From assembly GCA_016124745.1 (NCBI GenBank), contig WGNC01000033.1, positions 1-53,304 of the forward strand: DNA of 53,304 bases, in the 5' to 3' direction. This document shows, in pieces, positions 16,114 through 33,323 of this stretch; the stretch's first letter is position 1; each line of letters opens with the position of its first letter. Made by a program: the position numbers and the translations under genes. Origin of the DNA: Thiobacillus sp. Lineage in GTDB: Bacteria; Pseudomonadota; Gammaproteobacteria; Burkholderiales; Thiobacillaceae. The notes beneath the pieces are model-generated. The model was given only the letters and a program-made list of their open reading frames with translations. It was not told the origin of the DNA and ran no database searches.

Positions 16114-18990
16114 ATGACCACACCTGTTCTGCAAAGCGCCACGATTGACGGCGATTTTCTGACCCTGACCTATGACGGCCTGCTCGACGAGGCGCATCAG
16201 CCCTCCAGCAGTTATTTCCTGGCCAGCGTAAACGGCCTCAATCGATCGGTTGCCAACCTGGCCATCAATGGCAATACCGTCATAGTGAAACTCAATACAG
16301 GGGTATCTGCAGGTGACACTGTCACGCTCAGCTACACCGACCCGAGCGCCGGCAACGATGTTTACGCCATCCAGAACACCACGGGCGAGGATGCAGCCAG
16401 CCTCTCCGGCCAGGCGGTCAGCAATGCCACCACACCGCCGGTGAGCGATGTTTCCGCCCCAAAACTGGTCAGCGCGGCCTTTTCCGAAACAAGCAATTCC
16501 ATAATTACACTCACTTTCGATGAGGCGATGCAGATTGCAGGCGGCAATGCTCCGGTTCTTCTCAAGAACGGCACGACCCCGATCAATATCACGAATTCGT
16601 CGACATCCGCTTCCGCCGTCATGTTGACTACCGACAGCACCCTCTCGGCGACAGATTTCGTGGTGGCCAGCTACGATGGCTCCGGGGTCCTACGTGACGC
16701 TGCTGGAAACTTTTTCTCTCAGGGAACCCTGGTGATCGGCGGGTCCGGCGCGAACGTCATCGACTACAGCACCGTTTATCCCGACTATTATCCGCTGACC
16801 ATTCGTGCCAACGGGGGCAGCGACACCATCATCGGCTCCGATTGGAATGACAGGCTGCTCGGCGGTGGCGGAACGGACACCATTAACGGCGGCTGGGGCG
16901 GGGATAACATCAATCTCTCCGAGCCTACCCGAGCGTCGGATGTCGTGGAAGTGATGATCTCCAGCGATTCGGGCGGAAGCATCGTTTCGGATTGGGATAC
17001 GGTCTATCAGTTCGACGTATCCGGCACCACCACCAACGACAAGCTCAGCCTGGCTTCGAAAGAAATTGCCGCCAACGTCACGCTTGCCGATGGCACCGAC
17101 GTCGGGAATCTGGCAAAACACAGCATTGTCAGCGGCATCCTCACTTTTGCAGACAGCGGCGGCAATGCCGTCACGATCAACGCAGGCAATCTGAATGATG
17201 CACTGGGCTACCTTTCTCAGAATCTGACCACACCGGGCAAGGCCGTGGCCTTCGGTGCGGACACGGACGGTAATGGCGCCAACGATACCCTGTTCGTCTT
17301 CCAGAATATCCAGGGAAACCAGCCGTCCGAGTCTGCCTACAACACCTTGATCGAACTGGTCGGCGTCAACGGCGTCACGCTGGGCACCACCGCCGCCCAG
17401 AACGTGGTGCGGCTCATTGATACCACCGGCCCGAGTCCCATCGACGGCGCGACGACCGCAAACGGCGTGAGCCTCTCATACAACGAAACCATTGTCAGTG
17501 TCGACTTTGCAGGCCTGAGCCTGCAGAAGGGCAACGGGGCAAGCCTGACCACGATGACGCCGACCGGAATCGGCATCTCGGGCAATGTCGTGACCGTCAC
17601 CACGAGCACCTCGGTCGGCATCAATGACTATGTATTGCTATCGGCCAGCAATTACGCACTCATCAGCGCCACCGATACCAGCGCCAATAGCCAAGGCCTG
17701 TTCGATCCGACCTGGCCTGGCATCGCCATCGGCGGTACAGGCGATACGGTAATCGACCTGTCAGCCCTGAGCGGCAATTACACGATTTATGACCCGGATG
17801 GCGGCAACGACACACTCACCGGCAATGCGGATGACAACGATATCAATGCCGGCGTCGGCAATGACGCACTCTATGGCGGTGCCGGCGCAGATTATCTTGA
17901 CGGCGGTGCCGGCAACGACACCCTCGATGGCGGCACCGATGCGGATATCCTGATCGGTGGCACCGGCGACGACACCTACCACGTCGACACCCCGTTCGAC
18001 TTCGTGTTCGAGAACCCAGGCGAGGGCAACGACACGGTCATCAGCAGCACCAGCCTCTACCTCTACGCCAACGTCGAGAACCTCACCCTGGCCAATGGCG
18101 CCGGTTCGATCTACGGCGTCGGCAATGAACTCGACAACATCCTGATCGGCAACGAGGGCGACAACCTCATGATCGCCTGGGACGGCGCCGACACCCTCCA
18201 TGGCGGCGCCGGCAACGATAACCTGTTCGGGGTCGACGGCAACGACACGCTCTACGGCGAAGTCGGCATCGACTACCTGGTGGGAGGCAGCGGCGACGAC
18301 ACGCTCGACGGCGGCGACAATCCCGACGCGATCTACGGCGAGGACGGCAACGACACGCTATACGGCGGCATCGGCTTCCATACCGACATCATGGTGGGCG
18401 GCGCCGGCGACGACATCTTGAACGGCTCGGGCCCGACCATCCACTACCAGGGCGACTACGACCTCATGGACGGCGGTGCCGGCAACGACACCTACTACGT
18501 GGACACGCCCAACGACCTGACCTTCGAGGCGGCGGGCGGCGGCATCGACAGCGTGATCGCGGAGATCGACGGCGGCGGCTATTACCTGTGGGCCTATACG
18601 GAGAACCTGACCCTGGCGGGCAGCACGCCGTTCGGCGTCGGCAACGAGCTCGACAACATCCTGACCGGCAGTGAGAACGTGAACTGGCTCCTGGGCGGTG
18701 CGGGCAACGACACGATCAACGGCAAGGGCGGCAACGACGTGCTGTTCGGCGAGGCCGGCATCGACACCTTCGTCTTCGAGCGCGGCACCGGGGGCGACGT
18801 GATCGGCGACTTCCTGTCCGGGACGGACAAGGTGCAGCTGAGCGGGCTGGGATTCGCCAGTTTCGCCCAGGTGCAGGCGGCGATGACGACCGACGGCGTG
18901 AGCACGGCGCTCGACCTCGGACTCGGCGACTTCGTGGTGTTCAACGGGGTGACGCCGGGTGGCTTCGCGGCAGGGGATTTCCTGCTTTAA
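16114..18990 (+). CDS. RTX calcium-binding protein with SwmB-like domains, type I secreted
   Basis: 958 residues; the start has a strong ribosome-binding site (GGGAGG, 16101-16106). No Sec signal. Residues about 5-100 and 118-215 are SwmB-type beta-sandwich repeats ([29 protein letters not shown]). RTX-like and Ig-like segments follow (about 225-560). From about 590 to 900 there are Ca2+-binding [15 protein letters not shown] nonapeptides interspersed with [20 protein letters not shown] units, and the C-terminus FAAGDFLL is the type I export signal. No enzyme motif is visible; it is probably a surface or released adhesin/matrix protein using the exporter at 12594-15592. Its last ~270 codons are nearly identical to those of the protease gene. 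Its stop codon overlaps that of the convergent kpsT gene. Confidence 0.87.
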   Translation: MTTPVLQSATIDGDFLTLTYDGLLDEAHQPSSSYFLASVNGLNRSVANLAINGNTVIVKLNTGVSAGDTVTLSYTDPSAGNDVYAIQNTTGEDAASLSGQAVSNATTPPVSDVSAPKLVSAAFSETSNSIITLTFDEAMQIAGGNAPVLLKNGTTPINITNSSTSASAVMLTTDSTLSATDFVVASYDGSGVLRDAAGNFFSQGTLVIGGSGANVIDYSTVYPDYYPLTIRANGGSDTIIGSDWNDRLLGGGGTDTINGGWGGDNINLSEPTRASDVVEVMISSDSGGSIVSDWDTVYQFDVSGTTTNDKLSLASKEIAANVTLADGTDVGNLAKHSIVSGILTFADSGGNAVTINAGNLNDALGYLSQNLTTPGKAVAFGADTDGNGANDTLFVFQNIQGNQPSESAYNTLIELVGVNGVTLGTTAAQNVVRLIDTTGPSPIDGATTANGVSLSYNETIVSVDFAGLSLQKGNGASLTTMTPTGIGISGNVVTVTTSTSVGINDYVLLSASNYALISATDTSANSQGLFDPTWPGIAIGGTGDTVIDLSALSGNYTIYDPDGGNDTLTGNADDNDINAGVGNDALYGGAGADYLDGGAGNDTLDGGTDADILIGGTGDDTYHVDTPFDFVFENPGEGNDTVISSTSLYLYANVENLTLANGAGSIYGVGNELDNILIGNEGDNLMIAWDGADTLHGGAGNDNLFGVDGNDTLYGEVGIDYLVGGSGDDTLDGGDNPDAIYGEDGNDTLYGGIGFHTDIMVGGAGDDILNGSGPTIHYQGDYDLMDGGAGNDTYYVDTPNDLTFEAAGGGIDSVIAEIDGGGYYLWAYTENLTLAGSTPFGVGNELDNILTGSENVNWLLGGAGNDTINGKGGNDVLFGEAGIDTFVFERGTGGDVIGDFLSGTDKVQLSGLGFASFAQVQAAMTTDGVSTALDLGLGDFVVFNGVTPGGFAAGDFLL
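18172..18990 (+). repeat. RTX C-terminal cassette, copy 2
   Basis: Nearly identical to 11587-12401 over about 815 bp in the same direction and frame, including third codon positions, which implies recent duplication or gene conversion. Confidence 0.85.
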
Positions 18991-19637
18991 GCGGCCGACT
19001 GGTAGAAGCCGTAGGCATCATCGACATGATCGAATTGCGTCATCCTGCCGCCGCTTAGTACGGCCGCCCGTTCGCAATACGCCTTGATATAGGCCTGATC
19101 ATGCGAAACGATGATCAGGGCCCGGTCGGCGCGTTTCTCGAACAGTTCATGAAGGCACTTCTCGTGAAAGCGGCTATCCCCGACCGCGACGACCTCGTCG
19201 ATCAGGAAGCAATCGAACTCGATCACCATCGATATCGCAAACGCGAGCCGCGCGCGCATGCCGGACGAGTAGGTCTTGACGGGCTCGTTCAGATAGCGCC
19301 CGAGCTCGGTGAAATCATGAAGGAAATCGAGCTTGTCGCGTGGGTCGGCGCCATAGATCCGGCAGATGAAACGATAGTTGTCCAGCCCGGTCAGGCTGCC
19401 CTGGAAGGCGCCGCCGAATGCCAGTGGCCACGAAACGCTCATGCGCCGAATGATGCGCCCGCCCGACGGCGGCTCTGCACCGCTTATCAGCCGAATCAGG
19501 GTGGATTTGCCCGCGCCGTTTCTGCCGAGGATGCCGACGCGTTCTCCCTTCGCGATGCGGAGATCGATTCCCTCCAGCACATGGGCGATGCCATGACGGG
19601 TCGGGTACGACTTCGAGACGTCCTGAAGTTCGATCAC
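18987..19637 (-). CDS. kpsT: Capsular polysaccharide ABC exporter, ATP-binding subunit (KpsT-like)
   Basis: 216 residues, start GTG overlapping the stop of kpsM (GTGA). Walker [10 protein letters not shown] (about residue 38), a group 2 capsule-type signature [12 protein letters not shown] (about 128) in place of LSGGQ, and Walker [14 protein letters not shown] (about 148) identify the KpsT/Wzt/CtrD family; the short length without a C-terminal carbohydrate-binding domain favours KpsT over Wzt. It powers transfer of lipid-linked capsule polysaccharide across the inner membrane with KpsM. The stop codon overlaps that of the convergent RTX gene (shared TTAA at 18987-18990). Confidence 0.93.
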   Translation of the reverse strand: MIELQDVSKSYPTRHGIAHVLEGIDLRIAKGERVGILGRNGAGKSTLIRLISGAEPPSGGRIIRRMSVSWPLAFGGAFQGSLTGLDNYRFICRIYGADPRDKLDFLHDFTELGRYLNEPVKTYSSGMRARLAFAISMVIEFDCFLIDEVVAVGDSRFHEKCLHELFEKRADRALIIVSHDQAYIKAYCERAAVLSGGRMTQFDHVDDAYGFYQSAA

Positions 19638-20446
19638 TCCGGCTGCACCCTTCCTGCCGCCTGCCTCGTCAGGACAAGCGCCACGAACATCAGGGCAAGG
19701 CTCGATGTAATGGCATAGACCAGTTCATAGTGCGCATGAACCAGCGCTGCCCCGTAATAGCCCTCGCGCAGCAATTCGACACCGCTGACCATGGGGAGGT
19801 AAAGCGCCAACGGCTGCAGGTTCTGTGGCAGCCAATCGACCATGTACACGGCACCGGAAACCGGAAAAAGGAAATAGGAAATCGGATGCCAGAGACGTTC
19901 GGCCAGATCACTGCGCTCGGTCAGGGCGCCGACGAAGAGTCCCAGCGCCGCACTGAACAGAATCAGCACCATCCAGCCACCGACCATCCTGCCGATATCG
20001 GCTGGCGGCGACATCAGCCCCACCGCCATGAAGATGATGATGAGAATGATCAGGGCCAGCGTGGCGCCGCCGATTTCGAGCAGCAGACGCGAGATGAAGA
20101 TATCGAGAATCTTGACGTTCCGGTGATAGAGCAGGCTGAGATTGGGCTGAATCGCCAGCGCGCAGCGGTTTGCGCAGTTGCGCCACAACACGACCGAGGA
20201 ATAACCGGTCACGGCAAAGCCGACGATGGGCAGTTTCGAACCATGGACCGACTCCAGTGCCGACCAAAGGGCCGTCACGCCGAGGGTGAACAGCATGGGC
20301 TCGACGAAAAGCCACAGAAAGCCGATGTTGTGCCGGCCATAGCGCGTCAGGACTTCGCGCATCAGAAGCGCGCCGATGACGCGCATCTGGATCTTGAAGG
20401 AGCGAGCCAGCGGCGTGTCGTGATGGCTCATCGTCATCGGGTTCAT
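19634..20446 (-). CDS. kpsM: Capsular polysaccharide ABC exporter, permease subunit (KpsM-like)
   Basis: 270 residues. The ATG at 20446 is chosen because it overlaps the stop of the upstream gene by one base (TGATG); ATGs three and five codons in are alternatives. The sequence [21 protein letters not shown] then [12 protein letters not shown] is characteristic of the ABC2-type KpsM/BexB/CtrC family, followed by five further hydrophobic helices. It forms the membrane channel with KpsT and works with the KpsE-like protein and the outer-membrane export lipoprotein encoded at 39300. Confidence 0.93.
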   Translation of the reverse strand: MNPMTMSHHDTPLARSFKIQMRVIGALLMREVLTRYGRHNIGFLWLFVEPMLFTLGVTALWSALESVHGSKLPIVGFAVTGYSSVVLWRNCANRCALAIQPNLSLLYHRNVKILDIFISRLLLEIGGATLALIILIIIFMAVGLMSPPADIGRMVGGWMVLILFSAALGLFVGALTERSDLAERLWHPISYFLFPVSGAVYMVDWLPQNLQPLALYLPMVSGVELLREGYYGAALVHAHYELVYAITSSLALMFVALVLTRQAAGRVQPE

Positions 20447-21546
20447 CAATCGTGATGTTCTCTCACTCCGGCTATGAGCAGGCTCAACACCCCCCATGCG
20501 ATCAGGCCCAAGACCAGCGTGGTGAGAACCGCCCTGAGCCGGCGAGGCTCCACGGCGATATCTGGCTTGCCGGGTTCGACGATGCGATCGAGGTAAAGCT
20601 GCTTGCGCTGTGCTTCGTTGCGCGCCTGCTCGAGTGATGCCAGTGCAGTGCCCAGCAACTTGTCGGCAAAGACGCGATCGAGTGCGAGGCGTTCATACTC
20701 GGCGGCCTTGTTGCTCAGCGAACGCTCTCCGCCAGCCACTTTTGCGGTCTCCTTCCGGATCTCGGATTCGAGGATGCCCACCTGACGCTGCAGTACCGGG
20801 ATTTGCGGGTTATTGGGGGCAAGACTTTTGACCTGAGCCAGCTGGGTTTTTGCTGCGAGCAGTTCGTCCTGCAGGCGGCCCACCTGCTGCAATTGCAAGG
20901 CAGACTGCTTCTCCGGATCGAACACCTCCTTTGCCGTACGGTAACGCGATACAGCGAGTGCCGCTGCTTGGGCTGTCTTTTCCGCCGCGTCGACCTCGGC
21001 CTGCGCATAACGCACCATGTCCAGCCTGGAACGTTCGTTGAGTTGATTGATCAGGGCTTCGCTCATCCCCAGCAACATCTGGTTGACCCGATAGGCTTCT
21101 TCGGCATTGAAGGCCCGGACTCTGAGCGTGGTGATGCTCGAAAGCGTATCGAGTTGCACACTGACCTTCTTCTGGTAATACCGATGCAGCGCTTCGAAGC
21201 TGTCGTCCATGTCGAGTCCGGGAAAACGGCTGAACAGGTCCCCGTCCCGATAACGCTCGTCGAGTTTCAGTTGCGTGTTGAGCTTTTGCAGGGCATCCCG
21301 CGAAAGAATGAAATCGTGGACGGTGTAGGTGTCATCCTGTGACCGGCTCAGCCCGGCACCCTGCAATATGGCGCCAAGCGCATTCATGGTCTGCTTCTGG
21401 GGGCTGCGAATGATGAAGCGGGATTCGGAGATGTAAACATCCGAGGCGATCAGGCCAAAATACAGGATGGCCAGCAGGGTTGGCACAACCACTGTCACAA
21501 GAAACAGCCGGTTGATTCCAGATAATTTTTGCTTGAGCGTGGACAA
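20446..21546 (-). CDS. kpsE: Capsule polysaccharide export inner-membrane protein (KpsE/CtrB-like co-polymerase)
   Basis: 366 residues; TTG start at 21546 with GAGGT about ten bases upstream. One transmembrane helix at residues 14-34 and a second near the C-terminus (about 338-358) enclose a periplasmic region with long coiled coils (about 155-310), the topology of the PCP-3 family (KpsE, BexC, CtrB, WcbD). Early motif SDVYISESRFIIRSPQ is typical. It connects the KpsMT exporter with the outer-membrane channel. It is the first gene of the kpsE-kpsM-kpsT operon, whose promoter should lie in 21547-22200. Confidence 0.9.
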   Translation of the reverse strand: MSTLKQKLSGINRLFLVTVVVPTLLAILYFGLIASDVYISESRFIIRSPQKQTMNALGAILQGAGLSRSQDDTYTVHDFILSRDALQKLNTQLKLDERYRDGDLFSRFPGLDMDDSFEALHRYYQKKVSVQLDTLSSITTLRVRAFNAEEAYRVNQMLLGMSEALINQLNERSRLDMVRYAQAEVDAAEKTAQAAALAVSRYRTAKEVFDPEKQSALQLQQVGRLQDELLAAKTQLAQVKSLAPNNPQIPVLQRQVGILESEIRKETAKVAGGERSLSNKAAEYERLALDRVFADKLLGTALASLEQARNEAQRKQLYLDRIVEPGKPDIAVEPRRLRAVLTTLVLGLIAWGVLSLLIAGVREHHD

Positions 21547-21679
21547 TATGCGTTGACCTCAATGGGGCGACGGTTAAATTATCTCATCCTATCGAACTCG
21601 GGAGAGGGTCGCCTTCCGCGAGGGCGACTTTAAAGCGTGGCCGTCACGACTTGCCGCGTGCTTGTGCGCCAATGGCAGG

Positions 21680-21685
21680 TATAAT
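21680..21685 (+). promoter_or_regulatory. Possible -10 box for the polyketide synthase operon
   Basis: TATAAT, exact consensus, about 515 bases before the PKS start. The hexamer 16 bp upstream (GTGCTT) is a poor -35. A long leader would result, so this is only a candidate. Confidence 0.2.
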
Positions 21686-21964
21686 TTGGCCGTTCACGAG
21701 CCACTTCGAGTGGTGCAACGACACCAGCAGCAATGACAGCGCGGTCCATGTCAGCTATCGCTTTCCAACGACTGGCAAGCTACTGCCAGGAACGCGCCGG
21801 CGTCTGAACGAACACATCCGGGCAGGATATCCTCGCCTGGCAGTCCAGAATGTGGAGTGAGCCCCGCCGCCCGGACCGAGGGATCTGATCAAATATCGAG
21901 TTGCTGAGCCTTTGACAAGGCGGCGATCAACCTGCTTGACTGGAAAGCCGCGGATGATGACAGC

Positions 21965-22189
21965 ATGGATGGTGAGTTGCCCTTGATCTGGACAAAAGCC
22001 TGGACCACGGAAGGATCTAAGGCCCTGCTGCGCGTCGCTTTGGACGGCAACCAGGCGCCTTTCCGTCGCCTGTTCGAAACGATGGCTGCCCTGCCCGCCA
22101 GGGTCCGCCAGGGAATGACGGCCGGTGGTGGAGCCGAGAGCAACAAGAACCCGGTAGGAACCCCGTCACGGGATTGCGCTTTGGGCTGA
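21965..22189 (+). CDS. Possible small hypothetical protein upstream of the PKS
   Basis: 74 residues (MDGELPLIWTKAWTTEGSKA...). No recognisable domain, no hydrophobic segment and no clear ribosome-binding site. It ends 12 bases before the PKS start. It may be a relic or a chance ORF in GC-rich leader DNA; no family is suggested. Confidence 0.2.
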   Translation: MDGELPLIWTKAWTTEGSKALLRVALDGNQAPFRRLFETMAALPARVRQGMTAGGGAESNKNPVGTPSRDCALG

Positions 22190-22200
22190 CTGACGAATCG

Positions 22201-31181
<8,981 letters not shown>

Positions 31182-31191
31182 GCGCGGTGTC

Positions 31192-32034
31192 GTGATTTCC
31201 CGCGAGCCAGGCAGGCTGCAAAACCCGGCGGAGCCGCTGCGCATCCTGTTGTGTACCAGCGGCGGCCTGCACGGGGCCCGGGTCATGGCGCGACTGCTCG
31301 CCGACCCACGGGTGCAGGTGGTCGGGGTGGTGTTTTCCTCAAGGGTGCTTGGCAAGCGTGACGGCTGGCTGCGCGGCGTATGGGACCTGTATCGACGCAG
31401 CGGACTGCGCTATCTGTTGTATCTGTGGACGGCCAGCGGCCTGGCGGAACGGCTGGCCCCGCTTGACTCGGTAGAGGCCCGGGCCAGGGCGGCCAGCATC
31501 CCGCTGCATCTCAGCCGCGACATCAATGATCCGGGGGGGCGAGCGTTCGTCGAACGCTGCAAGCCGCAACTGCTGGTTTCCGCCTTCTTCAACCAGCGTA
31601 TCGCGCCCGGGGTGCTGCAACTGCCGAGCGCAGGCTCGGTGAATATCCATCCCTCGCTGCTGCCCGATCTCAGGGGCGTCGATCCGGTGTTCTTTGCCCG
31701 TTTGCGCGGCATGGCGCCGCTGGGGGTGACGCTGCACCGGGTGGTGGAGGATCTGGACGCGGGCCCGGTGCTGGCTCAGGCCAGGGTCGATGTCGCGGCA
31801 AGCGACAGCGTGCTCGCGATCACCGCGCGGCTGTTCGAACGCGGAGCCGATCTGCTGCTGGACAGGCTGGATGCGATCCTTGCCGGCGACCCCGGCGTGG
31901 CGCAGCAAGGCGCAGGCAGCTACGACTCCTGGCCGTCGTCCGCGCAGGTCGCCCGTTTTCACCGTGCCGGGGGCGCCCTGGTCAGGGCGACGGATCTGCG
32001 TTGCCTGTTTCGCAGGCGCAGCACTCGCCCCTGA
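31192..32034 (+). CDS. Formyltransferase-fold protein (Fmt/PurN-like) of the capsule lipid module
   Basis: 280 residues from GTG 31192, 10 bp after the oxoamine synthase stop; no in-frame ATG lies near. The N-terminus RILLCTSGGLHGARVMARLL begins the Rossmann-like formyl_trans_N fold. The catalytic set of 10-formyltetrahydrofolate-dependent enzymes is present: Asn and His in NIHPSLLPDLRG (about residue 146) and Asp in VEDLDAGPVL (about 184). The Fmt C-terminal tRNA-binding domain is absent. It probably formylates a small amine; the amino group made by the preceding enzyme is an attractive candidate (inference). A position like that of WcbS in the Burkholderia capsule locus is possible but not verified. 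Third gene of the PKS operon. Confidence 0.78.
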   Translation: MISREPGRLQNPAEPLRILLCTSGGLHGARVMARLLADPRVQVVGVVFSSRVLGKRDGWLRGVWDLYRRSGLRYLLYLWTASGLAERLAPLDSVEARARAASIPLHLSRDINDPGGRAFVERCKPQLLVSAFFNQRIAPGVLQLPSAGSVNIHPSLLPDLRGVDPVFFARLRGMAPLGVTLHRVVEDLDAGPVLAQARVDVAASDSVLAITARLFERGADLLLDRLDAILAGDPGVAQQGAGSYDSWPSSAQVARFHRAGGALVRATDLRCLFRRRSTRP

Positions 32035-32035
32035 G

Positions 32036-32887
32036 TCAAGCTTGTTCGGAGAATATCTTCCGGAGCAATTGGTGATTCAGACGGTGGGCCGTACTTTCTG
32101 CCGTGATCCTCCCTTGAAAGCGACAGCCAGCGAGCATCAGATCACCCATCAGATCCAACACGCGATGCCGAACGTACTCGTCCGGCATGCGCAAGCCACC
32201 CCTGTTGATCACCTTGTCACCCACAATGACCAAGGCTGAACGGGTATTGGCGCCCAGGCAAATCGGATCTTTTTTGAAGCGCGTCAGTTTTGCCAGAAAA
32301 CCATTTCTTAAACGCCCAAAGGTGCGCGCGCCTGCCATCTCGTCTCTAAATAGCTGCGGGGACAGGGTCCCAGCCCAACGTAGCATGCCGATCTTGGCCA
32401 AAGAGATTGTCAAATCAACGTATAGGCCTTCATCCTCACCAGGCTCGATCTTGATGAAACGATTCGCCTCGGTAACTTCAAACGTCTTCTCGATGACATG
32501 GACACGGCGCGGTGCAGATTGCTCCTCCACACCGACCTGCAAGATCGCCTCGACAAAAGGCAAGGCGCTACCGTCCAGAATGGGCACCTCACTGCCCTGC
32601 ACTTCGATGAGCGCATTGTCGATCTCGCACGCATACAAAGCCGCCATGAGATGCTCGATAGTGCGCACGTGGGAAACCTGATCATTGCTGATACACGTGC
32701 AGAGCGGGAGGTCTTTCGTGTTCTTCCAAGACGCATGGATGTCTTCGAAACTGCCATCTTTTGCGAACTTGCGAAAAACCACGCCGAAATCGACACGTGC
32801 CGGCTTGATACAAATTTCGTGGTGGCCAGCCGTGTGTAAGCCGGGACCCTGGAAACGAACTGGAGATCGAACGGTACGCTGAAACAT
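32036..32887 (-). CDS. lpxC: LpxC-family UDP-3-O-acyl-N-acetylglucosamine deacetylase, probable paralogue
   Basis: 283 residues from ATG 32887. The start is set where LpxC homology begins (FQRTVRSPVRFQGPGLHTAG); the open frame continues 60 codons upstream but only through tandem repeats. Zinc ligands and core motifs are kept: RTIEHLMAALYACEIDNALI, EVPILDGSALPF, ARTFG, YVRHRVLDLMGDL, and HRLNHQLL with the general acid/base His. It is shorter at the C-terminus than E. coli LpxC (305). The housekeeping lpxC normally lies in the division cluster after ftsZ, so a copy beside a capsule-lipid module is probably a second one with a specialised deacetylase role, but presence of another copy cannot be seen here. 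It converges on the formyltransferase gene with a 1-bp gap. Confidence 0.85.
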   Translation of the reverse strand: MFQRTVRSPVRFQGPGLHTAGHHEICIKPARVDFGVVFRKFAKDGSFEDIHASWKNTKDLPLCTCISNDQVSHVRTIEHLMAALYACEIDNALIEVQGSEVPILDGSALPFVEAILQVGVEEQSAPRRVHVIEKTFEVTEANRFIKIEPGEDEGLYVDLTISLAKIGMLRWAGTLSPQLFRDEMAGARTFGRLRNGFLAKLTRFKKDPICLGANTRSALVIVGDKVINRGGLRMPDEYVRHRVLDLMGDLMLAGCRFQGRITAESTAHRLNHQLLRKIFSEQA

Positions 32888-32937
32888 GGTGTTATCAGTT
32901 GAGCCTTGAATCACTGTAAAGGAAATCCTGAACAAGT

Positions 32938-33035
32938 CCTTCGACAAGTTTCCCTCGACAGGCTTCCCTCGACAGGCTTCCCTCGACAGGCTTCCCTCGA
33001 CAGGCTTCCTTCGACAAGCTTCCCTCGACAGGCTC
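32938..33035. repeat. Tandem array, seven 14-bp units
   Basis: Seven units of exactly 14 bp, consensus CCCTCGACAGGCTT; four consecutive units are identical and the flanking ones differ by one to three bases (CCTTCGACAAGCTT). The unit contains the TCGACAGGCT half of the dispersed repeat, so the array probably arose by slippage within one copy. Confidence 0.9.
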
Positions 33036-33095
33036 GGGACGAACGGCAACGTATTGGGTCCGTTCATGGTGAGCCTGTCGAACCATGGTGGTGAG

Positions 33096-33167
33096 CCCTT
33101 CGACGGGGCTCAGGACAGGCCCTTCGACGGGGCTCAGGACAGGCTCTTCGACGGCGCTCAGGACGAC
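33096..33167. repeat. Tandem array, three 24-bp units
   Basis: Two consecutive identical units, CCCTTCGACGGGGCTCAGGA plus CAGG, and a third with four changes. Same dispersed-repeat core (TTCGAC...GCTCAGGAC) as elsewhere in the window. Confidence 0.88.
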
Positions 33168-33323
33168 GCAAAAATACCTTATCGGTTCAAACATCATCTG
33201 GCCGTCTCAATAGTCGATAGTGGTCGGCAGGCTCGACAACAGCATCGAACAGGCGCGGCTCGATCTGCTTGGCGTCGGTACGAGTTGCCAAAAGCCCTCG
33301 CCAACCGACGGCGCCCTGCTCAC

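Larger units (their letters stand above)
21547..22200. other. Long divergent intergenic region between kpsE and the polyketide synthase gene
   Basis: About 654 bp. It contains a hairpin GTCGCC-N8-GGCGAC at about 21609-21629 followed by TTTAAAG, and a TATAAT at 21680-21685 on the plus strand (no good -35). A possible 74-residue ORF at 21965-22189 is listed separately. The region should carry promoters for both the capsule exporter and the PKS operon; the PKS start has no strong Shine-Dalgarno sequence. Confidence 0.4.
32888..33323. other. Repeat-filled region upstream of the LpxC paralogue
   Basis: About 436 bp holding two tandem arrays (32938-33035 and 33096-33167) joined by single copies of the dispersed TTCATGGTGAGCCTGTCGAA motif. 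33170-33323 shows nothing recognisable. Any promoter for the LpxC paralogue must lie inside or beyond the repeats unless it is read from the operon to the right. Confidence 0.6.

Noticed and set aside
32888..33067. N-terminal 60-residue extension of the LpxC paralogue
   Set aside because: The extra codons only translate the 14-bp tandem array, and LpxC homology starts exactly at the ATG at 32887.
32938..33167. CRISPR-like array
   Set aside because: The units are directly adjacent, with no spacers, and the unit sequence is part of a dispersed repeat; no cas genes are nearby.
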